A DNA stretch of 64,000 nt from Pyronema omphalodes (Eukaryota; Ascomycota; Pezizomycetes; Pezizales; Pyronemataceae), in assembly GCA_024516155.1 (NCBI GenBank), contig JAJJXM010000010.1:248001-312000 (forward strand), given 5' to 3'. A program made the translations under genes and the position numbers. Positions 51,836-64,000 of this stretch are shown here, piece by piece (within the stretch, counting starts at the first letter, position 1; the number at the start of each line of letters is the position of its first letter). The notes under the pieces are model-generated. The model did not search any database. It was given only the letters and a program-made list of their open reading frames with translations, and was not told the DNA's origin.

Positions 51836-53480
51836 AGGAGTATACATACACAGTTACAGGAAGATTCATAAACACTCTGCAGGAAAAGCATAACCAATCT
51901 GCACTGCTCACGCACAGACCACCACATCTTGACTTTAATTCGTGTTCGCAAGCAAAAAAGAACGGCATCGCTTGATCGCCCTAGGTCTGTGTGTATGTCT
52001 GGTGCGAGCAGCTAAACCGAAACAAGGGGAATGGTAGACTCACTCTGGTCCTCACCCTTAACACTGCTCCAGAGTTGGGTGTCTTTCGCTGGGCGAGATG
52101 AAGACTCGCGCCCGTCCTCACCCTTAACTGTGCTTTGAATACCCCCAGCATACTGAATACCCCCAGTACTGTCTGCTAAAAACTCTTGCCATTCCTCCCC
52201 TGGTAAGAATACGTGCCGCTAAACTTCCCCTGGAAAGGCGATTGCGCTCCTCCTGAGCCCAGTACGCTTCCTAGCTCTGGAAGCTCCAAAGGATTCGCTA
52301 GAGGTCTACCACCACTCAACTGGTAACTCCCCACGTATTCACTCTCCATACATACCTCACAAACGCCCATCACGGGACAGTGATGCTGGTGCAATCGATA
52401 TTTCACACCGAGAACAACTTGTCTAATAAGCTTCAGCCAAACTAGAACCGTTTAACGAATCGTCGTTCCGACTCACAGAGCGCCGCAAATCTCACTACCA
52501 CCTCCCACGAACACCAACCCCAAACATCTCACTACGACATTGTTCAACTTCTACGTAGCAGCGTGATTTTATACATTACTCGACGTCTTACAACTTCGCA
52601 TTATTCGACAATCAATACAAGAGCTATATAGAAGGTTCATACGCAGTTTATTAAAGCTGGCGGTCACTCGTTTACACTAAAACCGAGCAACAACAACTGT
52701 AGCCGGTCTATCCAATCGCCGTAACAGTACCTCGTACCATCACAGCAACAGTATTACTACCAATCTTAAAGCCCTCGACGCTCTAAAGTAGAACATTACC
52801 ATCGTTTGTAATAGCCTGGAAAACCTCCCTTCAAGTAGGGATTGAGTAGGAATCGAATTAGTACTATGTGAGTCCTAAAACTATAATCTCGTAGCTTTAC
52901 CTAAACTCAGTAATTGACAAATTTGAGTCATATCAGATTTCTCAGAAATTTGGTTTATCCAATCGACAGAATACCGTTTCCAAGACAACTTTGAGAACAA
53001 CTTAGAAACATCAGCCAGTACGTCACGATATTTCTTTCTTTGATATCGTTACGAAATATCTTATCCAAAATCGTCATAACATATCATTGCCTTGTCGTAC
53101 ATGATTTTATAGAAAATTCTTTCTTATTTTCGTAAAGAAGTTTTGGTTATGTTTTATTGGTTAAGTAATCTGTACTGAACCGCGATGTAGTTGCGAACTG
53201 ATACACGTTTTAAAGGCGAAAAAATAAGCCTCCTCTGCCTCGAAACACAAGCCCCACTCGGGAGCCCACAGAAATCTAGCGAAACACCAGATTTCTTTTC
53301 TCTTTGCTTGGTTTCGTCGGTCGGACCTTTTTGCACTTAAAACAGCAAGAGTCCATTGTTCGTTATTGCATCACCATACTATACCATCATCCATAGGGCA
53401 TTTTTCCACAACACATTTTCTAGGACTACAAAAAACTGTAGTCTTCAACTTACAATCCCTATATAAATCATCCAGTCACC

Positions 53481-55890
<2,410 letters not shown>

Positions 55891-56278
55891 TTAAGGGAGG
55901 GATGGGTTTCGTTATCATTTGCATTTTTGTTTCGAGTTGGAATTATTTTTGTTTTTGTTTAAGTTGGGGATGGTGGGAGGTTTTTTGTGGTGATTAGCTT
56001 TTGAGGGTTTGCGAAGTTCTTTTATTTTGTTTTCTTGTTTGTTTAAATTTTGTTTGTGCGTTTGATTTTCCGTTTGATTTTTCGTTTGATTTTTGATTTG
56101 TTTTTATAGCAGCAGCATCGCACTTCTGGAGATGGGAAGGCCAGGGATTACATACATAGACATGCGTTTGGAGTACTGGGGTTTCATTTTTCTTGTTTTA
56201 TCATTGTTTTATTGTTTTTGTTGTAAACTTATTGGATTCTTTTAAGGTGGGATAGACATTTTTTGTTTGGAGTACGGT

Positions 56279-56310
<32 letters not shown>

Positions 56311-57594
56311 TCTTTTACATAGTTATGTATGTATCAAGTTAGAACTTTTTTATCTTATTTTGGTGACATCAGCAGGTTTTTGCATTTTTTGATGTATGTA
56401 GTAATTCGCTTTATAATTTTCCATTTTATTCTTTTCTTTTTTTTTTGGTGGTGGTCCCGTTTTGCTTTATTTTACTTTTATTTCCTTTTGATCGCATTTT
56501 ATTGATTTCTATTATTATTGTTGGTTCTCATCATCTATATCCAACCATTCATTTGTATATATATCTTAGAAATATCCTGTATATACGAGAAGAGATATAT
56601 ATGTATCCATACTTAATTATATTCTTACCACTACCTCTACCTAGCTATCTCCTTTACCCCCAGGCATCCACGGCTCCCAATACCTCCCGCCACATCATCT
56701 CACACCCACAATCCCTTCAAATCATCTCTATCCATTATCCCTCCCCTCGACTCCATCCCCCCAATCCGTCCCCACAATCCATCTCTAACACACATATATA
56801 ACCACCACACATTTTCCCCCGGGGACCGGAAGTACATACCCCGTGCTTGCACATACTAAACGAGGCACGTAGCGTGGGCGGTTAAGTTGGATTATACTAG
56901 CGCCGTTAAGGTGAGAGGTAGAGGTGTCCAAAAATAGCTTTCTGCCGTCGGAGGTGGGGGGACGAGTGACGGAGGATTATTCATTTGGTAATCAGTTAGC
57001 ATCAATCATAAATGACGGGGAATGTGTGGTGTGTATTTCTAGAAGAAAGATTGACCGAGGGGAAGGAAGAGAGAAGGATTAAGTACGACGAGACTTGGGG
57101 TATGGGATGTAGAGCTCGGAAGTTGGGTATGGTTGTCATGTGTATTGACTATGTTCTGAGGTTATAGCTAATGATTGATTGGTGGATTTTATGGCTTCAA
57201 GGAAGGACCGAGAGCTAGGAAGTTGATGATAAACGATGCAACCTGGGTGAAAGCTGGCCTTTTGATTACATAGACACGGAAGTAGTGGTGGATATTGCGG
57301 CGATGATGGATGTAGCCCACTTGGAGGGTTTTGTGCAGGAAATCAGCTTAGAGACAGGTCCTTAATCGCATGGATGTTTGAGACTACTTTTTGAAAAAAA
57401 ATACCCGTGTTGATTATTTACATACGCATACACCCAACCGTCTAATTACAAGAAAGCAAACAAAAAAAAGAGAAAAACCAACTTTTGAACGCCATAACTC
57501 TTTAGAACAAAGAAAAAACCTCCTGACTATATAAACAACCTTTTATCCAATCCTCAAAGATCTCCATCTAAACACTTATGCACACTGACACACC
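55891..57594. other. Convergent 3' gap, C2H2 regulator and UTP20
   Basis: 1.7 kb. T-rich tracts with (T)9-11C repeats lie at about 56281-56315, and TGATTTTTCGTT-type repeats at 56055-56105. Much of it may be a long 3' UTR of the regulator. No gene was recognised. Confidence 0.6.
56281..56315. repeat. (T)n-C microsatellite
   Basis: Runs of 9-11 T separated by single C residues. Confidence 0.8.
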
Positions 57595-60500
57595 TCAAAT
57601 CTTTCCCTGTCTGTAATCTCTCTGCGCCTGTCCCTTCTCCTTCCTGACCTCCCTCTTCCTCTCATGCTTCCTCTCCTTCCTCTTAGCTGCTCTTTCGGGG
57701 TTGGTGACCAACTCAATCTTCCTCTTGTTACGTCTCTCTTGGCGGCGATCCTGTACGACTTGTCTGACTGTGTTGTATGCCTTAGCATACTCAGTAGTTC
57801 CAACCTTTGTCTGGATCATCTGCTGGATTTCCTGGGACAACTCCTTCAAGTCTATATTCACAATTAGCATCCATCATCAATTCCAATAATAGATTGCAGA
57901 GTACAAACCTTTAGTCTCACTAGCATCCGGAAGCTCAATGAGGTTGTAAAGAGGCATCAAGAGAGTAACCGCCATCTTCGCCAAATCCTCCGCGTTGACA
58001 ACCTGGACCATAGCAGCCAAGAACTGAAGGGCGTACTTCTTGCCCATATTCTTAGCCTTGATACCCTTACTGGCATTTCTCTCGCTTCTGATAACACCAG
58101 AAATACGTCCAACAACCCAGTCCAAAGCGGTTTTGGCCTCGGACTCCTCTTCAGTCGTAGCCTCCTCAGTGTGCTTGGGTGATACAAGCTTGTTGGCGTA
58201 GAAGCAGCGTGCAAGGAATAGAAGGTTGCGGACGACCTGGAGACCGAGCTCCTCGGTTAACTCAGGACTGTTGAGCTGACCAGAGGTAGCGAGAGCAATC
58301 TGGGTCATATCGGCACCCTCGAGCTTGAGGCCGCGGCTATTGACAAGGGGCACAGCCTCAAGAGACTCCTTGGAGTACTCAGCGAATAGTAATCCTAGGA
58401 GCTTGGCTGAGGTGATACGAATCCAGGAGTGGGGGAAGCGAAGACAGCCACGGACAGCAGTCCACATATCTGCGCTGCTGGAGGAGAGGGTGGTCTCAGG
58501 GAATGTTTTGGTAAGCTTGGACCAGAGCTGCAGGGAGAAGTATACAATCTCCCATTCGGTCTGTTCGTCTTCATCTTCGGCAACAGCGTTCTGAAGAAGA
58601 ACGCGGAGACGACGGTTGAGAAGAGAAACTTCGGGCTTGGCCTTGGTCTCGACAACGTCAACGAAAAGTCCGTAAAGTTGAAGGGCGAGACGGGTAAGGA
58701 GTTGCTGCTGGTCTTGCTCGAGCCAGGTTCTCATGGGCTGCAAGAAGACCTGCTGGCGCTCCTTGTCGGCGCGGCTGAAGACAACCTTGAGCAATGTACC
58801 AGCCATCTCACGACAGATAGCAGACTCGTCGTTCACGATGACCAAAGCAAGAGGACCAAAGAAGATACCAATGACCTCCTGAATGAGGTTCTCACCAAAC
58901 TTGGTGAGGACCAAGTGCATAGCGTCGAGGACTGACTTCCGTCCGGACTCGTGAGCGTAGGTGACGTTCTCGACAAGGAACTTAAGCTGCTTCTTGAGGC
59001 GACCCTGACCTTGAGGGTACTCCATTAAGAATAAGAAGTAAAGCTTACGGCACTTGTCACGGACACTCTGAGTCTGGTTAGTAACCATGATCTTGGCGAT
59101 TTGGTCGATGATCTCGTAGACTTCGGGGATGACAATTTTGCGGATAAGAACAGACTCGATGAAGTTGAAAGCAACTCCCTGACGGTCTGGCTCCTCGAGG
59201 TCCATCTTGATGCGGGTTAGCATGAAAGCAATGGTGCTCTCCTTAATTGCGACGTTCTGGCGTTCACGAAGAATAGCCTCAATGAGCTTCATACTGGCCT
59301 GAGCAAGCTCGGACTTGGTGGAAGGGCTGGACTTGATGAAACTGACAGCCTTAGAAAGGAAGACAGTAGAACCCTCATCAATTTCGGTAAGGTCAACCTT
59401 GATGATAGACGTGAGCAACCGGAGTGCCGAAACCTGGACTTCTTCATGTTTGGAAAGGATGGAGTCTCCAATAACTGGAACGAAGCCTGCCATGTTCTCG
59501 GGGGTCATGAGATGCTGGTGCTTGCCGAGAATGGTGCGGAGAATATCGAGGGCGAAACGGATAAGCTTGGAAACATTGGAGGTAGTCGTAGCGTTGTTAC
59601 CACTCTTGGAAGGAACCTTTAGGTTGACGATGTAGCGCTTCTTGTGTTCGTCCACAGTCTCGACCTTCTCCGGAGTAGATTGGGTCTTGTATACCTCCTG
59701 GACAATCTCGTAGCAGAAGACAAGTAAGTTTCGGTCCTTGACAACTTCGTTTTTGAGCAATCCAATAGTGATACGTCTCAAGAGCTCATCAATCTTCTTG
59801 ACAAGCTTCATGGTCAAAGTCTCAAGCAAGAGGGTCTTGATTGGTCTGATAAGGCGTCCGAGGTAAGGGAGGGTTGTGATAGACGCCAAGATATCCATGG
59901 AGTCATAACTCATACTGCCCTTAACTTCCTTCATCTTACTAATGTATCCTTCTTCATCCTTCTCAGAACCAGTGACACCGAAGATATCATCCATGATAAT
60001 GTCCACAATGGTACCGACACAGTAATCAAGAGATCCCGAAGGGAACTTTGGTACAATAGCCACCAATATAGAGTGGACAGTGTACGACAGAACGTGCAAC
60101 TGATATCCACGGAGGAGAGCACCTCTGAGCTCCTTCAAGATAAAGGAGAAGTACTCGGGCCCAAGAAGCATTGCTATCTCCGCCAAAGTTTTGCGAGTCA
60201 TATCTCTAGAGTCCTGAGCACGGCTTCGAAGGATGTGACATGTGTCAGTCAACACTGCAGGCAACTTTGCCTTCAGCATGTCCTCAGGCATAACCCTGAG
60301 AAGCTTCACAATGGAAACCGCAATAGGCACACGGAGAGCGACTGTTGATTCATCCTTCTGATGCAGATAGTTGGAAAGCGTCGGGAGGAGCTGATTAGTG
60401 ATGTCGTTTGCAAGTTTCTGCTGCTCCGGCATGGAATCCGCCAGGTGGCATCTTCCAACAATAGGCTCAACAGGCTCGACGGGCTTCTCCTCCATATTAA

Positions 60501-63500
60501 CATCACCATCACCGTCAAGGGTCTTCTTCTTAATATCCCAAGCGTTGGCCAAAGCATTCACCGCGGTTCCAATCAGTCTAACCACGATTTTCTCCAATTC
60601 CGGCTTTGACTTAATGTATCCCGTAAACCGTCTAGTAATAGCACGGTATTGTTGCCAATCCAATTGTTCCGCAAGGGCACCAATGGTGATAACTGTGTCG
60701 TTGGCAAGATTGTGCTCGCCCTCTGCCTGATCGAAAACGAAGTGCTCAATTAGCGGTAACAGGAAGTGCGCAATATTAGAGCTAGAAATATCGTGCTTCT
60801 TGACGAGCTCGGCAAGCCTACGGAGTGCTCTGCTACGACGGTGCTGCTGGATATGGAGAATGTTGGCGAAGAAATTGGCTTCTTCGTCACCACCGACGAG
60901 GAGAGGCTGCATGTCGCCAACGCCCTCAAGGGTAGGACATTCCTTGACAACATGTGCCATGACGGTAATATACTCGAGACGAACCAACTCGGACTGCTCG
61001 CGAGCACCAGCACGGATAGCAGGGAGAATGATTTCGTTGAGAGTTGAGATGAAGGGAGTCGCATCATCGGTACCGATTTTAGATCCACAAACCTCCGCAT
61101 ATCGCTTCAATGCGTATGAGGCGTTCGTCCGGATGGCAAGTTCATCATTGTCCTGGATAAAGAAAAGCATGTTGTAGACTAGAGGAAGCCATTGCTTGGA
61201 GTTAAATTCGGAGTATCTTGTCTCGTTGATGGCAGCATATGCCTCAAGACGCTGCTCAAAGTCAGGTTCGTCGAGGCGCTTGGCGGAGAAGGAGTTAAGT
61301 TTGCGAGAAAGTTCTGCAACCTCCTTAATCTCCTCATCACGATCGGCAAAGACTTGCAAAACCTGTGCGAGGAGCTTCCTGGAAACACGGTCCTTGAAAA
61401 ATCCAAAGAGTGATGACACGGACTTGAAGGTCTGCTCGAATAATTCATCGCCTTTCTCCATGATACAAAGCGGTAAAAAGTTAACCAAGATCTTGAGAAT
61501 TTCACTCTTGGTCTTGGGGTTGACTCTTCTGGATGGCTGATCCAGCAAGAAGATAGAGATCTCGACCAGCTGGGTAGTCTCCTTATTGCCGGAAACGTGA
61601 GGTGCCAAAGCAGCCACTGTCTCAATACACTGCTCAAGAACATCCTTACCCAAGCTCTTTCTCAGGATCGATCCGAGCTGGTTAAGGAAGAGATCGACAT
61701 TCGGTCTCAACAAAAGGTCCTTCACGAGACTTGCCGTCTCTAGCTCTTCGACGTGGTCGGCATGCTGAACGATCTTGCGGACAAACTGAACAATAAAGAG
61801 GACAACCTCGTCCTTGACAGTAGCATTGCCCAAACATTCAGCAATTGTAGGAAGAAGCTGGCTGTTATATTCTGTGAGGTATAAAACAGTGTGCTTGGAG
61901 GCTGCCCAGGTCGAGAATAACTGGAGAATGCTAGAGACACTCTGTGAAGTCTCAATTGGAAGCTTCTCGAGGCGGGGGTTGATGAGGATATCGAAAATGA
62001 AGCGAAGGTAAGGCTTCCAGCCAAAGGTTGGGCAGTAATGGAACATGCTAGTAAGGACCTTAAGTCCACCCTGACGGATTGCCTTCAAGGACTTGACAGC
62101 GATCGCCTCTTCCTCGTTGCACACGGTGACCTGAGTTTTCAATCCCTCAGCAGCCGATACCAAGCAATACAATAGAGCGTCCAACATCTTTGGCATATGT
62201 GGCAAAAGAGTGGTGCCGAGCTGTTTGAGAAGATCCTCGAACATGCGGACCAAACCGAGCTGCTTACGCAGGGAAAAGTGAACACTTCCCAACGCGCTCA
62301 TATTGAGCTTGTACTCAGCATCCATAGTCTTATCAACGAAGTTGAGACCTGCGAGCTCTCCGAGGGTGATATCGACGAAAAGACCACGCTCGGTCTGCTG
62401 GAAGTTCGAAAGGGAGGCCAAAATGGCGGTTCTTGTCGAAGACATTCCCTTCTTGCCGGAAGATGCCCGTTTTCTCGACAAACTACGACCATATAGTAAC
62501 CTGAATAACACGGGCATAAGAGCGTCACGATGCTGACCCTGAATAGCAGAATCATCCTCCCCAACCTGGACGAAATTGGTTAACTCGTCTCGGAATCTGG
62601 TGTCGTCTAACAAGTTGGTAAGCTGGTCCTCGTAGGCCTTAATTCCGGGGATCTTCCAGGTCAAGATAGCCTTGAGAGACAAAGACTGAACCTTAGCATC
62701 TCCTGAAGCAATAAGCTTCAACAGACTCTCATAAACAAGCTCCGCCTTGAAAAGTACCCTTGGATTATGGAATTTAGTGAATAAGGTAAGCATGGCGGTC
62801 TGGTTACGGCGAGACCATTTGAGGGCTACAGGTGCCTGGGGTGCATCCTCCTCATCATCATCTCCAAGATCACCGTCCATTCGACTCCATTCCAAAAACA
62901 TCGGTACCAGGATACGACTGCGTTTCTCGGCAATCTGGGGAATCTCGCATAGCACGTAGAGAGCTTGGTCTCTTGCTGTTGAAATGGAAATGCTTGGAAT
63001 CTTGGCGTCCTTAGAGAATTCAACCTCAAGCTCTGTCTTTGCACTGAATGCATCGGTAACACACTTTTCTGCAGTAAGCTCAAGTGATCGGACGTTCGAG
63101 CACTCGAATGGGGTTAACTGCGGCTTTGCTACTTCCGCGTCGGGTGCCTCATGTTCAATCTCTTCCAAGCCTTCTCCGGAGAGCCACTTGAATGCTAGTT
63201 CCGCCACGGTCTCCTCGTTGGTCTCGATAACGGATGCCAATGCCTTCGATGCATCCTCCCACAAAGGAGCAAATCTTGCAGTCATCAAACCTAAATCAAT
63301 CAGTAAAGAAACTAGTTACACCAGTAGTGCACTCGGATACATACCAAAACAGTAGCTGGGAACAATGCGGTATCCCCAGGAATCCTTGGAAAGCTTGGGA
63401 TACTCCATACCGAGCTTGCGAACATACATCGAGATGTTTCGCTGGTTCGAAATGGCCAATGGAATCTCCTCTACGGTTGCTGCAGTCCTGATAATATCGG

Positions 63501-64000
63501 TAGGGTCGCCCTTCGCCTTGGCTAACAACTCAAGGATATATAGCGAGAAGCGCCTGACATCACCGCTTGGTGATGACAGTCTTGAGATTAAACTATCGGA
63601 AAGAGTGATTATCTCATCAGCATTGAATAATTGTGCTCCAACGCGTTTAACATATTCAAATGCACCTTCGAGGAAACTGGGGTTTTGACCAAAGGCGGAA
63701 ATAACAGTGACAAGTTGTGCGGAAGGTATCCGGTCCGAAGCTTTGACAAGCTTCAACACCTTGCCTGCCAAAGCAGCCAGTTGCGACTCCGAGGTGCGGT
63801 TAGAAATTGCCATCATAAGAGAAATTAGAGATTCCTCAAAAATCTCTACGGATGCAGAGCCATTGCTTGAGATCAGGGAGGAGAGAACATCCAAGTAGCG
63901 CCAGGCCAAAACGTAATCTTCTCCGTCAATTTTCTCTCCTACCAATGCGGATGCCAGGGAGCCAAATGTTTTTAATGCACCGGCTGTGAGTGACGATTTT
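57595..64000 (-). CDS. UTP20: SSU processome component Utp20, 5' end outside the window
   Basis: Giant HEAT-repeat scaffold of the U3-containing small-subunit processome, needed for 18S pre-rRNA cleavage. The visible exons are 64000-63345 (open to the right edge), 63290-57909 and 57851-57595; introns are 54 and 57 nt. About 2,098 residues are visible out of a family length near 2,500. The 5.4-kb central exon encodes continuous helical HEAT-like repeats. Recognisable segments include CWRQYL-like RWLPLVYNML equivalents (KQWLPLVYNMLFFIQD), VALRVPIAVSIVKLLRVMP and NMAGFVPVIGDS. The last exon is the diagnostic basic tail: RQVVQDRRQERRNKRKIEL and NPERAAKRKERKHERKREV. Acidic breaks (GDLGDDDEEDAPQ) interrupt the repeats. 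The neighbouring ribosome genes share its pathway. Confidence 0.93.

Larger units (their letters stand above)
47228..53480. other. Gene-free region of 6.25 kb upstream of the C2H2 regulator
   Basis: No conserved protein was found on either strand. It contains a CT-rich microsatellite (about 48646-48690), ACATAC/GTATGT-rich stretches (47.9-48.1 and 50.2-50.8 kb), GCATCATCGAA repeats (51325-51350) and the 32-bp minisatellite. Much of it may be the control region or 5' leader of the downstream regulatory gene. Confidence 0.6.

Noticed and set aside
53459..53467. TATATAAA just 14 bp before the C2H2 regulator ATG
   Set aside because: It is too close to act as a TATA box for this ATG, and the CACCATGG context favours this start. 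It would matter only if a downstream ATG (53595) were used.

Overview
The window is nuclear DNA of a filamentous ascomycete (Pezizomycotina). The evidence is many short introns of about 46-90 nt with GT..AG ends and CTAAC/CTAAT-like branch sites, ascomycete-type protein families, long AT-richer intergenic stretches and microsatellites. A leotiomycete-like fungus would fit, but that narrower placement is inference only. I rebuilt the spliced models by hand. Every complete multi-exon model sums to a multiple of three, which supports the splice sites.

Layout, left to right. 1-2383 (+): dolichol kinase, cut by the left edge. 3148-8206 (-): a 1539-residue ABCC/MRP-type ABC transporter in 8 exons. 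8.2-13.0 kb: gene-poor. 12998-14362 (-): a molybdenum sulfite oxidase without a cytochrome b5 domain. 15720-16429 (-) and 17347-17839 (+): RPS16 and RPS20, divergent. 18244-19284 (+): an RCC1-repeat ATS1-like protein. 19626-22288 (-): methionyl-tRNA synthetase. 22903-22981 (-): a tRNA, probably Gly(GCC) with a small intron. 23.4-24.1 kb (-): an unresolved possible gene. 24416-25915 (+): a Pro/Ala-rich GPI-type surface protein. 26616-27955 (-): RPC40. 28435-30647 (-): an unusual fused succinyl-CoA ligase (whole alpha plus C-terminal beta). 31129-31615 (+): CGR1. 31.6-36.3 kb: gene-poor. 36318-36821 (-) RPS19 and 37137-37660 (+) RPL22, divergent. 38616-39606 (-): RPS2. 40810-41650 (-): DPM1. 42578-43407 (-): RPS8. 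45535-47227 (+): threonine synthase. 47.2-53.5 kb: a gene-free stretch with a 32-bp minisatellite. 53481-55890 (+): a four-finger C2H2 regulator. 57595-64000 (-): UTP20, cut by the right edge.

The genes share a theme. Six cytosolic ribosomal protein genes lie between 15.7 and 43.4 kb. They are interspersed with CGR1 (pre-rRNA processing), RPC40 (shared by RNA polymerases I and III), MetRS and a tRNA, and UTP20 (SSU processome) lies further right. CAGTCAC(A/C) octamers resembling the fission-yeast HomolD box, and AGCCCTA(A) boxes, recur in the ribosomal protein promoters, which suggests shared control. Dolichol kinase and DPM1 make and use dolichyl phosphate. No CRISPR array, insertion sequence, reverse transcriptase, transposase or rRNA gene was recognised. 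The most unusual item is the succinyl-CoA ligase alpha-beta fusion, which lacks most of the beta ATP-grasp fold.
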